Positions 57,594 to 64,000 of a DNA stretch of 64,000 nucleotides are shown in pieces; position 1 is the stretch's first letter; the number at the start of each line of letters is the position of its first letter. Source of the stretch: Rhodanobacter sp. DHG33 (lineage in GTDB: Bacteria > Pseudomonadota > Gammaproteobacteria > Xanthomonadales > Rhodanobacteraceae). The notes under the pieces were generated by a model that saw nothing but the letters and a program-made list of their open reading frames with translations, made no database searches and was not told the DNA's origin. The stretch spans positions 372,001 to 436,000 of the forward strand of contig NZ_JACYXM010000001.1 of assembly GCF_014843005.1 (NCBI RefSeq), read 5' to 3'. The position numbers were made by a program, and so were the translations under genes.

Positions 57594-59594
57594 TCAGCCG
57601 ACGACGCGCTTCACCGCATCGACCACCTTGGTCGTGGTGATGCCGAAGTAGTCGAACAGCTGCTCGGCCGGAGCCGAGGCGCCGAAGGTGGTCATGCCGA
57701 TCACTTCGCCGTCCAGGCCCACGTACTTGCGCCAGAAATCGGTGATGGCGGCTTCCACCGCCACGCGTGCGCGGCACCAGCCGGGCAGCACGCCTTCGCG
57801 GTATTCCAGCGGCTCGGCATCGAAGATCTCGGTGCACGGCATCGACACCACGCGCACCGGCACACCCTGCTGCGCCAGCGTGCGCATCGCCTCCATCGCC
57901 AGCTCCACTTCGGAACCGGTGGCGATCAGAATGGCCTTGAACTTCGTATCCGCCGGGTCCGACAGCACGTAAGCGCCGCGCGCGATGTCGGCCAGCTGCT
58001 GTGCGCTGCGCTGCTGGTGCTTCAGCGTCTGGCGCGAGAACACCAGGCAGGACGGACCGTCCTTGCGCTCGATCGCCGCCTTCCACGACACCGCCGATTC
58101 CACCGCGTCGCAGGGACGCCACACACGGTTGTTCGGGATGTAGCGCAGGCTGGCCAGGTGCTCCACCGGCTGATGGGTCGGGCCGTCTTCGCCCAGGCCG
58201 ATCGAGTCGTGGGTATAGACGTGGATGGAGTGCGCCGGGATCAGCGCGCTCATGCGCACCGCGTTGCGCGCGTAGTCGGAGAACACCAGGAAGGTGGCGT
58301 CGTAGGGGATGAAGCCACCGTGCAGTGCCAAGCCGTTGCCGATCGCGGTCATGCCGAACTCGCGCACGCCGGAATGGATGTAGTTGGCGTTGGGGCTGGT
58401 TTCGGTGACGCTCACCGAGCCCTTCCAGATCGTAAGGTTGGAGCCGGCGAGGTCGGCCGAACCGCCGATCAGTTCCGGCAGCAGCGGGCCATAGGCGTCC
58501 AGCGTCATCTGCGACGCCTTGCGGCTGGCCACGTCGGGGCCTTCGGCCTGCAGCTTGTCGATCCAGGCCTGCGACTTCGCAGCCCAGTCCGCAGGCAGCT
58601 CGGCGGCAAGGCGGCGCTTCAGTTCGGCCGCCAGGTCGGGGTGCGCCTTGGCGTAGGCATCGAACAGGGCATTCCACTCGGCCTCGCGCTTCGCGCCGGC
58701 CGGCTTCGCGTCCCAGCCGGCATAGGTTTCGGCGGGAATCTCGAACGGCGGGGAACGCCAGTCCAGCATGTCGCGTGCGGCGGCCACTTCGTCCTTGCCC
58801 AGCGCCGAGCCGTGGCAGGCTTCGGTGCCCTCCTTGTGCGGGGCGCCGAAGCCGATGATGGTCTTGCACATCACCAGCGTGGGCTTGGCGGTTTCCGCCT
58901 TGGCGGCGGTCAGGGCGGCCTTGATCTTGTCGGCGTTGTGGCCGTCCACGTCGCGGATCACGTGCCAGCCGCAGGCCTCGAAGCGCATCGCGGTGTCGTC
59001 GGTGAACCAGCCCGGCACTTCGCCGTCGATGGAGATGTTGTTGTCGTCGTAGACCAGGGTGAGCTTGCCGAGCTTCCAAGTGCCGGCCAGCGAGATCGCT
59101 TCCTGGGAGATGCCTTCCATCAGGCAGCCGTCGCCGCAGAACACCCAGGTGTGATGGTCGACGACGTCGAAGCCCGGACGGTTGAAGCGCTCGGCCAGCA
59201 CCTTCTCGGCCAGCGCGAAGCCCACGCCGTTGGCGATGCCCTGGCCCAGCGGGCCGGTGGTGGTTTCAATACCTACCGTGTGGTGCGCCTCGGGGTGACC
59301 CGGGGTCTTCGAATGCAGCTGGCGGAAACGCTCCAGCTCGCTCATCGGCAGGTCATAGCCGGACAGGTGAAGCACGGCGTACTGCAGCATCGAGCCGTGA
59401 CCGTTGGAGAGCATGAAACGGTCGCGGTTGAACCAGTGCGGATTGGCCGGGTTGTGGCGATGGAAGTCGTTCCACAACACCTCGGCGATGTCGGCCATAC
59501 CCATCGGCATGCCCGGATGGCCGGAATTGGCCTTCTGCACGGCATCCATGGCAAGGGCTCGCACGGCGTTGGCGAGTTGGCGGCGGGTGGTCAT
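57594..59594 (-). CDS. tkt: transketolase
   Basis: 666 residues, standard transketolase. Thiamine-diphosphate binding motif [13 protein letters not shown]...[11 protein letters not shown]-terminal [10 protein letters not shown], and the transketolase signature near [14 protein letters not shown]. It transfers two-carbon units in the non-oxidative pentose phosphate pathway. The ATG at [17 protein letters not shown] fits the family; longer upstream frames do not. Confidence 0.97.
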   Translation of the reverse strand: MTTRRQLANAVRALAMDAVQKANSGHPGMPMGMADIAEVLWNDFHRHNPANPHWFNRDRFMLSNGHGSMLQYAVLHLSGYDLPMSELERFRQLHSKTPGHPEAHHTVGIETTTGPLGQGIANGVGFALAEKVLAERFNRPGFDVVDHHTWVFCGDGCLMEGISQEAISLAGTWKLGKLTLVYDDNNISIDGEVPGWFTDDTAMRFEACGWHVIRDVDGHNADKIKAALTAAKAETAKPTLVMCKTIIGFGAPHKEGTEACHGSALGKDEVAAARDMLDWRSPPFEIPAETYAGWDAKPAGAKREAEWNALFDAYAKAHPDLAAELKRRLAAELPADWAAKSQAWIDKLQAEGPDVASRKASQMTLDAYGPLLPELIGGSADLAGSNLTIWKGSVSVTETSPNANYIHSGVREFGMTAIGNGLALHGGFIPYDATFLVFSDYARNAVRMSALIPAHSIHVYTHDSIGLGEDGPTHQPVEHLASLRYIPNNRVWRPCDAVESAVSWKAAIERKDGPSCLVFSRQTLKHQQRSAQQLADIARGAYVLSDPADTKFKAILIATGSEVELAMEAMRTLAQQGVPVRVVSMPCTEIFDAEPLEYREGVLPGWCRARVAVEAAITDFWRKYVGLDGEVIGMTTFGASAPAEQLFDYFGITTTKVVDAVKRVVG

Positions 59595-59676
59595 GGGGAA
59601 GCTCCGGGCGGCGACGGAAAACGCGCATTGTCGCCGATCCCGCCGGTGCTGTCGCGACGGCGCCTGTCGCCTCGAC

Positions 59677-59728
59677 ATTAACTGGAACTTAATTCTGTAC
59701 TTACAGGTATTGAATTCCTTCAGGTGGG
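59677..59728 (+). promoter_or_regulatory. shared upstream element, copy 1
   Basis: About two thirds identical without gaps to the segment 60641-60692 upstream of the second barrel gene. It begins with the inverted repeat ATTAA-N7-TTAAT and ends with GTATTGAAT and a G-rich run. It starts 155 nt before the first barrel-protein ATG. It is a candidate operator/promoter. Confidence 0.6.
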
Positions 59729-59831
59729 GGGCGATGTAATGACACGGCACCGCATCCCATTGGGTGCCCTTTGGCGTTCAACCGTCCCCGCGGAGCGCTG
59801 ATGGATTCAAAAAAACAGGAGTACTCCCCTC

Positions 59832-60554
59832 ATGAAAAAGAATTTGTTCGCGATTGCTTGTATTTCCGCCGGCTTGGCATTGGCTCCCGCGGCGTTCGCG
59901 CAAGACACGCAGCCCAGCGATGGCAACTACCAGTCCAGCCAGCCCATCGGTAGCGGCAACTGGCTGATCGATCTTGGCGTAGGCCGCACAGACAACTACA
60001 ACAAGAACAGCGGCTTCGGCAGCGGCTTCGGCAATGGCTCCGGCAACCTGTTCAGCAACAAGAATGGCCGCCGCACCGGCTACAACGTGCTCGCCGGCTA
60101 TCGCTGGAAGGTCGGTCCGGATCTGGGCCTGGGCCTTGAGGCGGGTTATGCCGACCTGGGCAACTACAAGCTGAGCAATATCGGCAGCGGCAATTCAGTC
60201 AACCAGAGCAGCACGGTGAATGCCCTGCGCGGCTGGACGCTGGGTGCCAACGGTCGCATCAACCTGCTGCCGCAGTGGTACATCAGCGCGCACGCCGGTT
60301 ACTTCCATGCCAACAACAATGGCGGCGCTTACAACGACAGCCTGCACCAGGTTCTCTTTCACGGTGGCGACAGCGGCGGCTACTACGGCGGCGTGGGCAC
60401 CGGTTGGGACATCAACAACCATTTCGGTCTGGGCCTGAAGTACGACTACTACCACGCCTCGGCTGGCAACCTGCACAACGTGGCGTCTGATTCGGACCTT
60501 GCGGTGCGTCGCTCGACGGGCATCGTGTCGCTCGATGCCGAGTACCGCTTCTGA
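59832..60554 (+). CDS. outer-membrane beta-barrel protein, paralogue 1
   Basis: 240 residues. A signal peptide (about 1-23, cut AFA-QD) precedes a small porin-like/OmpA-type eight-strand barrel: alternating aromatic-Gly strands (GYNVLAGYRWKVG, LGLGLEAGYADLG, YGGVGTGWDINN) and a C-terminal Phe (SLDAEYRF), the BAM-recognition end. A Gly/Asn/Ser-rich loop (about 50-75) is distinctive. GGAG about 10 nt upstream supports the start. The tandem paralogue follows about 240 nt later. Confidence 0.88.
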   Translation: MKKNLFAIACISAGLALAPAAFAQDTQPSDGNYQSSQPIGSGNWLIDLGVGRTDNYNKNSGFGSGFGNGSGNLFSNKNGRRTGYNVLAGYRWKVGPDLGLGLEAGYADLGNYKLSNIGSGNSVNQSSTVNALRGWTLGANGRINLLPQWYISAHAGYFHANNNGGAYNDSLHQVLFHGGDSGGYYGGVGTGWDINNHFGLGLKYDYYHASAGNLHNVASDSDLAVRRSTGIVSLDAEYRF

Positions 60555-60593
60555 ACCATTTTGTCTTGGTCCGGCAGGACAACGTACGACAAG

Positions 60594-60620
60594 CGGGCGC
60601 CGCAAGGCGCCCGTTCTATT
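60594..60620 (+). terminator. terminator after barrel protein 1
   Basis: An 8-bp stem CGGGCGCC/GGCGCCCG with a GCAA tetraloop followed by TTCTATTT. Confidence 0.8.
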
Positions 60621-60640
60621 TGTGCGGACAGAAATGGCGG

Positions 60641-60692
60641 ATTAACCGTTACTTAATAATGAACTAATCAGTATTGAATCTTTTTGGGAGGC
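60641..60692 (+). promoter_or_regulatory. shared upstream element, copy 2
   Basis: The counterpart of 59677-59728, with the same ATTAA-N7-TTAAT inverted repeat and GTATTGAAT. It starts 152 nt before the second barrel-protein ATG, almost the same distance as copy 1, and lies just after the terminator of gene 1. Confidence 0.6.
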
Positions 60693-60792
60693 ACCCATCT
60701 AACGGTATGTGCCTGACGTATCCCCAACCTCCGGCATGCGGCACCGCCCTCCTGCAGGCTCCGGCGCCGCTTCCCATAACAGGAGAATCTCC

Positions 60793-61389
60793 ATGAAAAA
60801 GACTTTGCTCGCCCTTGCCCTCGCCACCACCGGCCTGCTGGCCGTCCCCGCCGCCTTCGCGCAGACCGCGCCGAACGACAGCGGCAATTGGTTCATCAAC
60901 GGCAACGTCGGCCGCACCGCTATCAACCAGGGTCCGTACGACAATGGCCACGACACCGGTTACGCCCTGAATGGCGGCTACCGCTGGGCGCTGTCGCCGA
61001 ACTTCCAGCTGGGTGCGGAAGTGGGCTACAACGACCTGGGCAACATCCGCGCCAAGAACATCTTCAACAGCCAGCCGGTGATCGCCCCCGGCAAGTCGCA
61101 GCTGCACGGCTGGACCGCCGGTGCCAACGCCCACCTGGATCTGAGCCCGAGCTGGTACCTCAGCGGTCGCGCCGGCCTCTACAGCTGGACCGGCCACGGC
61201 ATGAGCAACGACGTCAATCCCGTCAACAAGGGCCTGAGCGACAACAGCTGGTACGCCGGTGCGGGCGTCGGCTACAACATCACGCAGAACGTGAGCGTCG
61301 GCCTGAACTACGACTATTTCGACGCCAAGAAGCACAACGTCGACCTCAGCACCGACATGATCTCGGCCAGCGCGGAATTCCGCTTCTGA
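60793..61389 (+). CDS. outer-membrane beta-barrel protein, paralogue 2
   Basis: 198 residues with a signal peptide (about 1-23, cut AFA-QT) and an eight-strand barrel pattern (GYALNGGYRWAL, FQLGAEVGYNDLG, WYAGAGVGYNI) ending ISASAEFRF. It is clearly homologous to the preceding gene (shared GNW, GYRW, GYxDLGN, LxGWTxGAN) but lacks its Gly/Asn-rich loop. AGGAGAATCTCC precedes the ATG. It carries its own promoter element and terminator, so the pair are separate transcripts. Confidence 0.88.
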   Translation: MKKTLLALALATTGLLAVPAAFAQTAPNDSGNWFINGNVGRTAINQGPYDNGHDTGYALNGGYRWALSPNFQLGAEVGYNDLGNIRAKNIFNSQPVIAPGKSQLHGWTAGANAHLDLSPSWYLSGRAGLYSWTGHGMSNDVNPVNKGLSDNSWYAGAGVGYNITQNVSVGLNYDYFDAKKHNVDLSTDMISASAEFRF

Positions 61390-61415
61390 TCGGATCGTCG
61401 ATAGCCGTGAAAAAC

Positions 61416-61446
61416 GAAACGGGCGCCGCGAGGCGCCCGTTTCTTT
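61416..61446. terminator. terminator between barrel protein 2 and fba
   Basis: A 12-bp stem GAAACGGGCGCC/GGCGCCCGTTTC with a GCGA tetraloop and a T-rich end between converging genes. Confidence 0.87.
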
Positions 61447-61506
61447 GAGCGGTACCGCCAGCGGCGGCTACCCGTTCGACTTTGCGATCGCAGGCGACCG
61501 CAAAGT

Positions 61507-62511
61507 TCACCCGTTCCAGCGACCCAGCGCGGCCAGGCCGTTGTCCTTGGCGCGTGCGTGCACAGTCTTCTGCGCCTCGGCGTAGTTGGCCTTCATGTCC
61601 TTGGCCCACAGCTTGAGCGCGGCCTGCTGCATGGCACGGCCGTAGGAGAACGACAGCGGCCACGGGTGCGGCCCGATGCGGTTCATCGCGTTGAGGTGCG
61701 CGGTGCTCTGCTCGTCGGTCTGACCGCCGGAGAGGAACACGATGCCCGGCAGCGAAGCCGGCACGCAGGTCTTGAGCACGCGCACGGTGGCTTCGGCCAC
61801 TTCCTCGACGTCGGCCTGCTCGGACGATTCCTTGCCCGGGATCACCATGCTGACCTTGAGGATGGTGCCTTCCAGCATCACGTTCTGCTCGTACAGCGCG
61901 TTGAACAGGCTACGCAGCACGGCTTCGTGCACTTCATAGCTGACTTCGATGCTGTGGTCGCCGTCCATGATCACTTCCGGCTCGACCATCGGCACCAGGC
62001 CGGCTTCCTGGCACAGCGCAGCGTAGCGGGCCAGCGCGTGGCAGTTGGCCTCGATGGCGGTGGAGGACGGGTTGTCCTCGCTGATATTGATGACGGCGCG
62101 CCACTTGGCGAACTGCGCGCCCAGCTTCACGTATTCGGCGAGGCGCTCGCGCAGCCCGTCGAGGCCTTCGGTGACCACGTCGCCCGGGAAGCCGGCCAGC
62201 GGCACCGGGCCCTTGTCGACCTTGATGCCGGGGATGATGCCGGCCTTCTTCATCACCTGGGTGAACGGCACGCCGTCCTTGGTGGACTGGCGGATGGTCT
62301 CGTCGTACAGGATCGCGCCGGAGATGTGCTCGCCCAGGCCCGGCGTGGTGAGCAGCAGCTCACGGTAGGCGCGGCGGTTCTCTTCCGAGTTCTCGATGCC
62401 GACGGCCTCGAAGCGCTTCTTGATGGTGTTGGTCGACTCGTCGATGGCGATGATGCCCTTGCCGGGGGCGACCATGGCCAGGGCAACGCTTTCGAGATCT
62501 TCGATACTCAT
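61507..62511 (-). CDS. fba: class I fructose-bisphosphate aldolase
   Basis: 334 residues, eukaryote-like class I aldolase. Blocks GKGIIAIDESTNTIKKRF, the Schiff-base lysine in GTILKVSMVIPGK, and FLSGGQTDEQ. It cleaves fructose-1,6-bisphosphate without a metal. Class I enzymes of this type are normal in Xanthomonadales. It lies with pgk, tkt and pyk, forming a loose central-carbon cluster. Confidence 0.95.
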   Translation of the reverse strand: MSIEDLESVALAMVAPGKGIIAIDESTNTIKKRFEAVGIENSEENRRAYRELLLTTPGLGEHISGAILYDETIRQSTKDGVPFTQVMKKAGIIPGIKVDKGPVPLAGFPGDVVTEGLDGLRERLAEYVKLGAQFAKWRAVINISEDNPSSTAIEANCHALARYAALCQEAGLVPMVEPEVIMDGDHSIEVSYEVHEAVLRSLFNALYEQNVMLEGTILKVSMVIPGKESSEQADVEEVAEATVRVLKTCVPASLPGIVFLSGGQTDEQSTAHLNAMNRIGPHPWPLSFSYGRAMQQAALKLWAKDMKANYAEAQKTVHARAKDNGLAALGRWNG

Positions 62512-62618
62512 GACGGCTCCATACAACGAGGCGTAATCGCCCGTTCGAGGGTGATGCCGCCCCGGGGCGGCAGGATGAAAGGCCTCGAATTATAGCGAAA
62601 CCGCCTGAGGGGCGCCGA

Positions 62619-63062
62619 TTACTGCCCGTAACCGGGCAGTTTGCAGGGCTCCATGACCTTCTGCATGCCATCCGCACCGTCGGGCGCGTTGAACGGCACG
62701 ATGTAATAGGTGTCGATGGGCTGGCCGATGCGATTGGTGAGGGAGGGGCCGTAACGGAAGTTCTTCACCGCGGTCACTGCGGCGTTGCCCAGGTCGCTCT
62801 TGGGGACCAGTTTGACCAGCTGCACGTTCATCGGCACGCCATCGGAACCTATGGTGTAGGTCACCGCCGCGCAGCCGGGCTTGTCCAGGTTGAGACCCGA
62901 GTTGGGCAGATCCGTATTCACCTGGGTATTGAGGCGAATCCAGTAGTGATACAGGTTCTCCGGCCCCACCCGATGGGCCGACTGCGCCCACGCGGATGCG
63001 GCGCAAGCCAGTGCCGGTACCAACAACAGGGAACGGATCAGACGGGGGGCGCGCGGGTTCAT
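62619..63062 (-). CDS. small exported TonB_C-like protein
   Basis: 147 residues with a signal peptide (about 1-26, ending AWA-QS) and a domain resembling the TonB C-terminus (CAAVTYTIGSDGVPMNVQLVKLVPKSDLGNAAVTAVKNFRYGP in part). Unlike TonB it has no retained N-terminal anchor and no Pro-rich spacer. Two cysteines (GCAA, EPCK) could pair. Function unknown. It lies between fba and pyk on the same strand. Confidence 0.75.
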   Translation of the reverse strand: MNPRAPRLIRSLLLVPALACAASAWAQSAHRVGPENLYHYWIRLNTQVNTDLPNSGLNLDKPGCAAVTYTIGSDGVPMNVQLVKLVPKSDLGNAAVTAVKNFRYGPSLTNRIGQPIDTYYIVPFNAPDGADGMQKVMEPCKLPGYGQ

Positions 63063-63134
63063 GGCGGATGCTCCGGTGGGGTTGGGGACGACAACAGTCT
63101 AGTCGCGCGACGTCCTGTTGGCGTCCCCTACCAC

Positions 63135-64000
63135 TCAGAGATCGCGCATGCTGTCCACAGCGCCGCCGGCCCCTACCGAAAGCAGCTTCAGCGTGTTGGT
63201 GCCGCCGACGTGGCCCACGCGGTCGCCATAGGTGATGACCACGCTGTCGCCCTCGAGCAGCTTGCCCTGCCCGAACAGCAGGCGCACCGCGGCACGGGTG
63301 GAGGAAGCCATGCTCTGGTTCTCGCCATGGCTGAACTCCACCGCGCGCACGTCGCGCAGCACCTGCATGCGGCGGCGCGCGGCGGCGAACGGCGACAGGC
63401 CATAGATCGGCACCGCGCTGCGGTAGCGCGACAGCCATTGCGCGGTGGCGCCGGATTCGGTGAGCGCCACGATCGCGCGCACGCCCAACTGGGCGGCCAG
63501 CACCATGGCGGCCAGGGCGATCGCCTGGTCGGTGCGGCTGAGGTGGTGGCCGGCGCTGGCCAGGTCTTCCTTCGGCTCGAACTGGCGCTCGGCACCGAGG
63601 CAGATGCGCGCCATCGCCGCCACCGCCTTGTCGGGATGGGCGCCGGCGGCGGTTTCCTCGGACAGCATCACCGCATCGGTGCCGTCGATCACCGCGTTCG
63701 CCACGTCCAGCACTTCGGCGCGGGTGGGGATGGGCGAGCGCACCATCGACTGCAGCATCTGGGTGGCGGTGATGACGGCGCGATTGCGCAGCACCGTCTC
63801 GCGGATGATCTTCTTCTGCAGGCCGGGCAGCTCGGCATCGCCGATCTCCACGCCCAGGTCGCCGCGCGCCACCATCACCACGTCGGAGGCGTCGATGATC
63901 TCGCCCAGCACGGGGATGGCATCGGCGCGCTCGATCTTGGACACCAGCGCCGCGCTGCCGCCGGCCTCTTCCAGCAACCGCCGCGCAAGGTGCATGTCAT
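63135..64000 (-). CDS. pyk: pyruvate kinase (5' part outside window)
   Basis: The C-terminal about 288 residues of pyruvate kinase, reading in from the window edge. KIERADAI, MVARGDLGVEIG and ITATQMLQSM (active-site region) are present. They are followed by the C-terminal regulatory domain (VVITYGDRVGHVGGTNTLKL). It converts phosphoenolpyruvate to pyruvate with ATP formation. The start lies beyond the right end. Confidence 0.96.
   Translation of the reverse strand, partial: DMHLARRLLEEAGGSAALVSKIERADAIPVLGEIIDASDVVMVARGDLGVEIGDAELPGLQKKIIRETVLRNRAVITATQMLQSMVRSPIPTRAEVLDVANAVIDGTDAVMLSEETAAGAHPDKAVAAMARICLGAERQFEPKEDLASAGHHLSRTDQAIALAAMVLAAQLGVRAIVALTESGATAQWLSRYRSAVPIYGLSPFAAARRRMQVLRDVRAVEFSHGENQSMASSTRAAVRLLFGQGKLLEGDSVVITYGDRVGHVGGTNTLKLLSVGAGGAVDSMRDL

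Overview
The window comes from a high-GC gammaproteobacterium, most likely Xanthomonadales and probably Rhodanobacteraceae (Dyella, Rhodanobacter, Frateuria or Luteibacter type). The evidence is the xanthomonad-style lps locus between etfA and metB, a xanB-type PMI/GMP enzyme next to rmlBACD, class I fructose-bisphosphate aldolase near pgk, tkt and pyk, and a SURF1/cyoABCD respiratory block. Genus-level placement is inference. I see no rRNA, tRNA, insertion sequence, prophage or CRISPR array.

Layout. 0-8 kb: a truncated GAF-GGDEF-EAL c-di-GMP protein, hslO, mtgA, a CBS-domain protein, an NTP/NDP-exchange-type membrane transporter, a secreted serine hydrolase and a TonB-family protein. 8-16 kb, mostly minus strand: cysD, cysNC, alkB-like, gcvT and gcvH (sulfate activation, alkyl repair, glycine cleavage), then a MetJ methionine repressor whose C-terminus is replaced by a histone H1-like Lys/Ala tail. 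Met-box-like operators lie upstream of it. An amidase closes this part. 16-22 kb: ETF-ubiquinone oxidoreductase, a two-domain glycosyltransferase, etfB and etfA. 22-33 kb: a minus-strand surface-polysaccharide cassette that reads metB, wzm, wzt, a sulfotransferase/glycosyltransferase/GT25 fusion, a small lipoprotein, an unknown exported protein and an LTA-synthase-like phosphoglycerol transferase. 33-42 kb: a YfhO-like membrane protein with a GtrB-like glycosyltransferase, and divergently rmlBACD and xanB (dTDP-rhamnose and GDP-mannose supply). 41.7-48 kb: SURF1, an MHS-type MFS permease and cyoABCD. 48-55 kb: glmS, cystathionine beta-synthase, a YdcH/DUF465 protein, two DUF4398-type coiled-coil envelope proteins, pilU and maleylacetoacetate isomerase. 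55-64 kb: pgk, a HAD phosphatase, tkt, two tandem outer-membrane beta-barrel paralogues with a shared upstream element, fba, a small TonB_C-like exported protein and the 3' part of pyk.

How the genes fit together. The rml/xanB genes make activated sugars. Wzm/Wzt export the O-chain. The fused transferase, the GT2/GT4 protein, the LTA-synthase-like enzyme and the GtrB/YfhO pair probably assemble or decorate it. CysDNC makes APS and PAPS, and PAPS is the donor for any sulfotransferase step. MetJ, MetB, cystathionine beta-synthase and the cys and gcv genes form a sulfur/methyl/one-carbon theme spread over the window.

The most unusual object is the MetJ-histone-H1-like fusion with its operators. 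Next are the transferase fusion and the unknown exported-protein/lipoprotein/LTA-synthase-like module in the lps cassette, and the duplicated upstream element of the outer-membrane protein pair.
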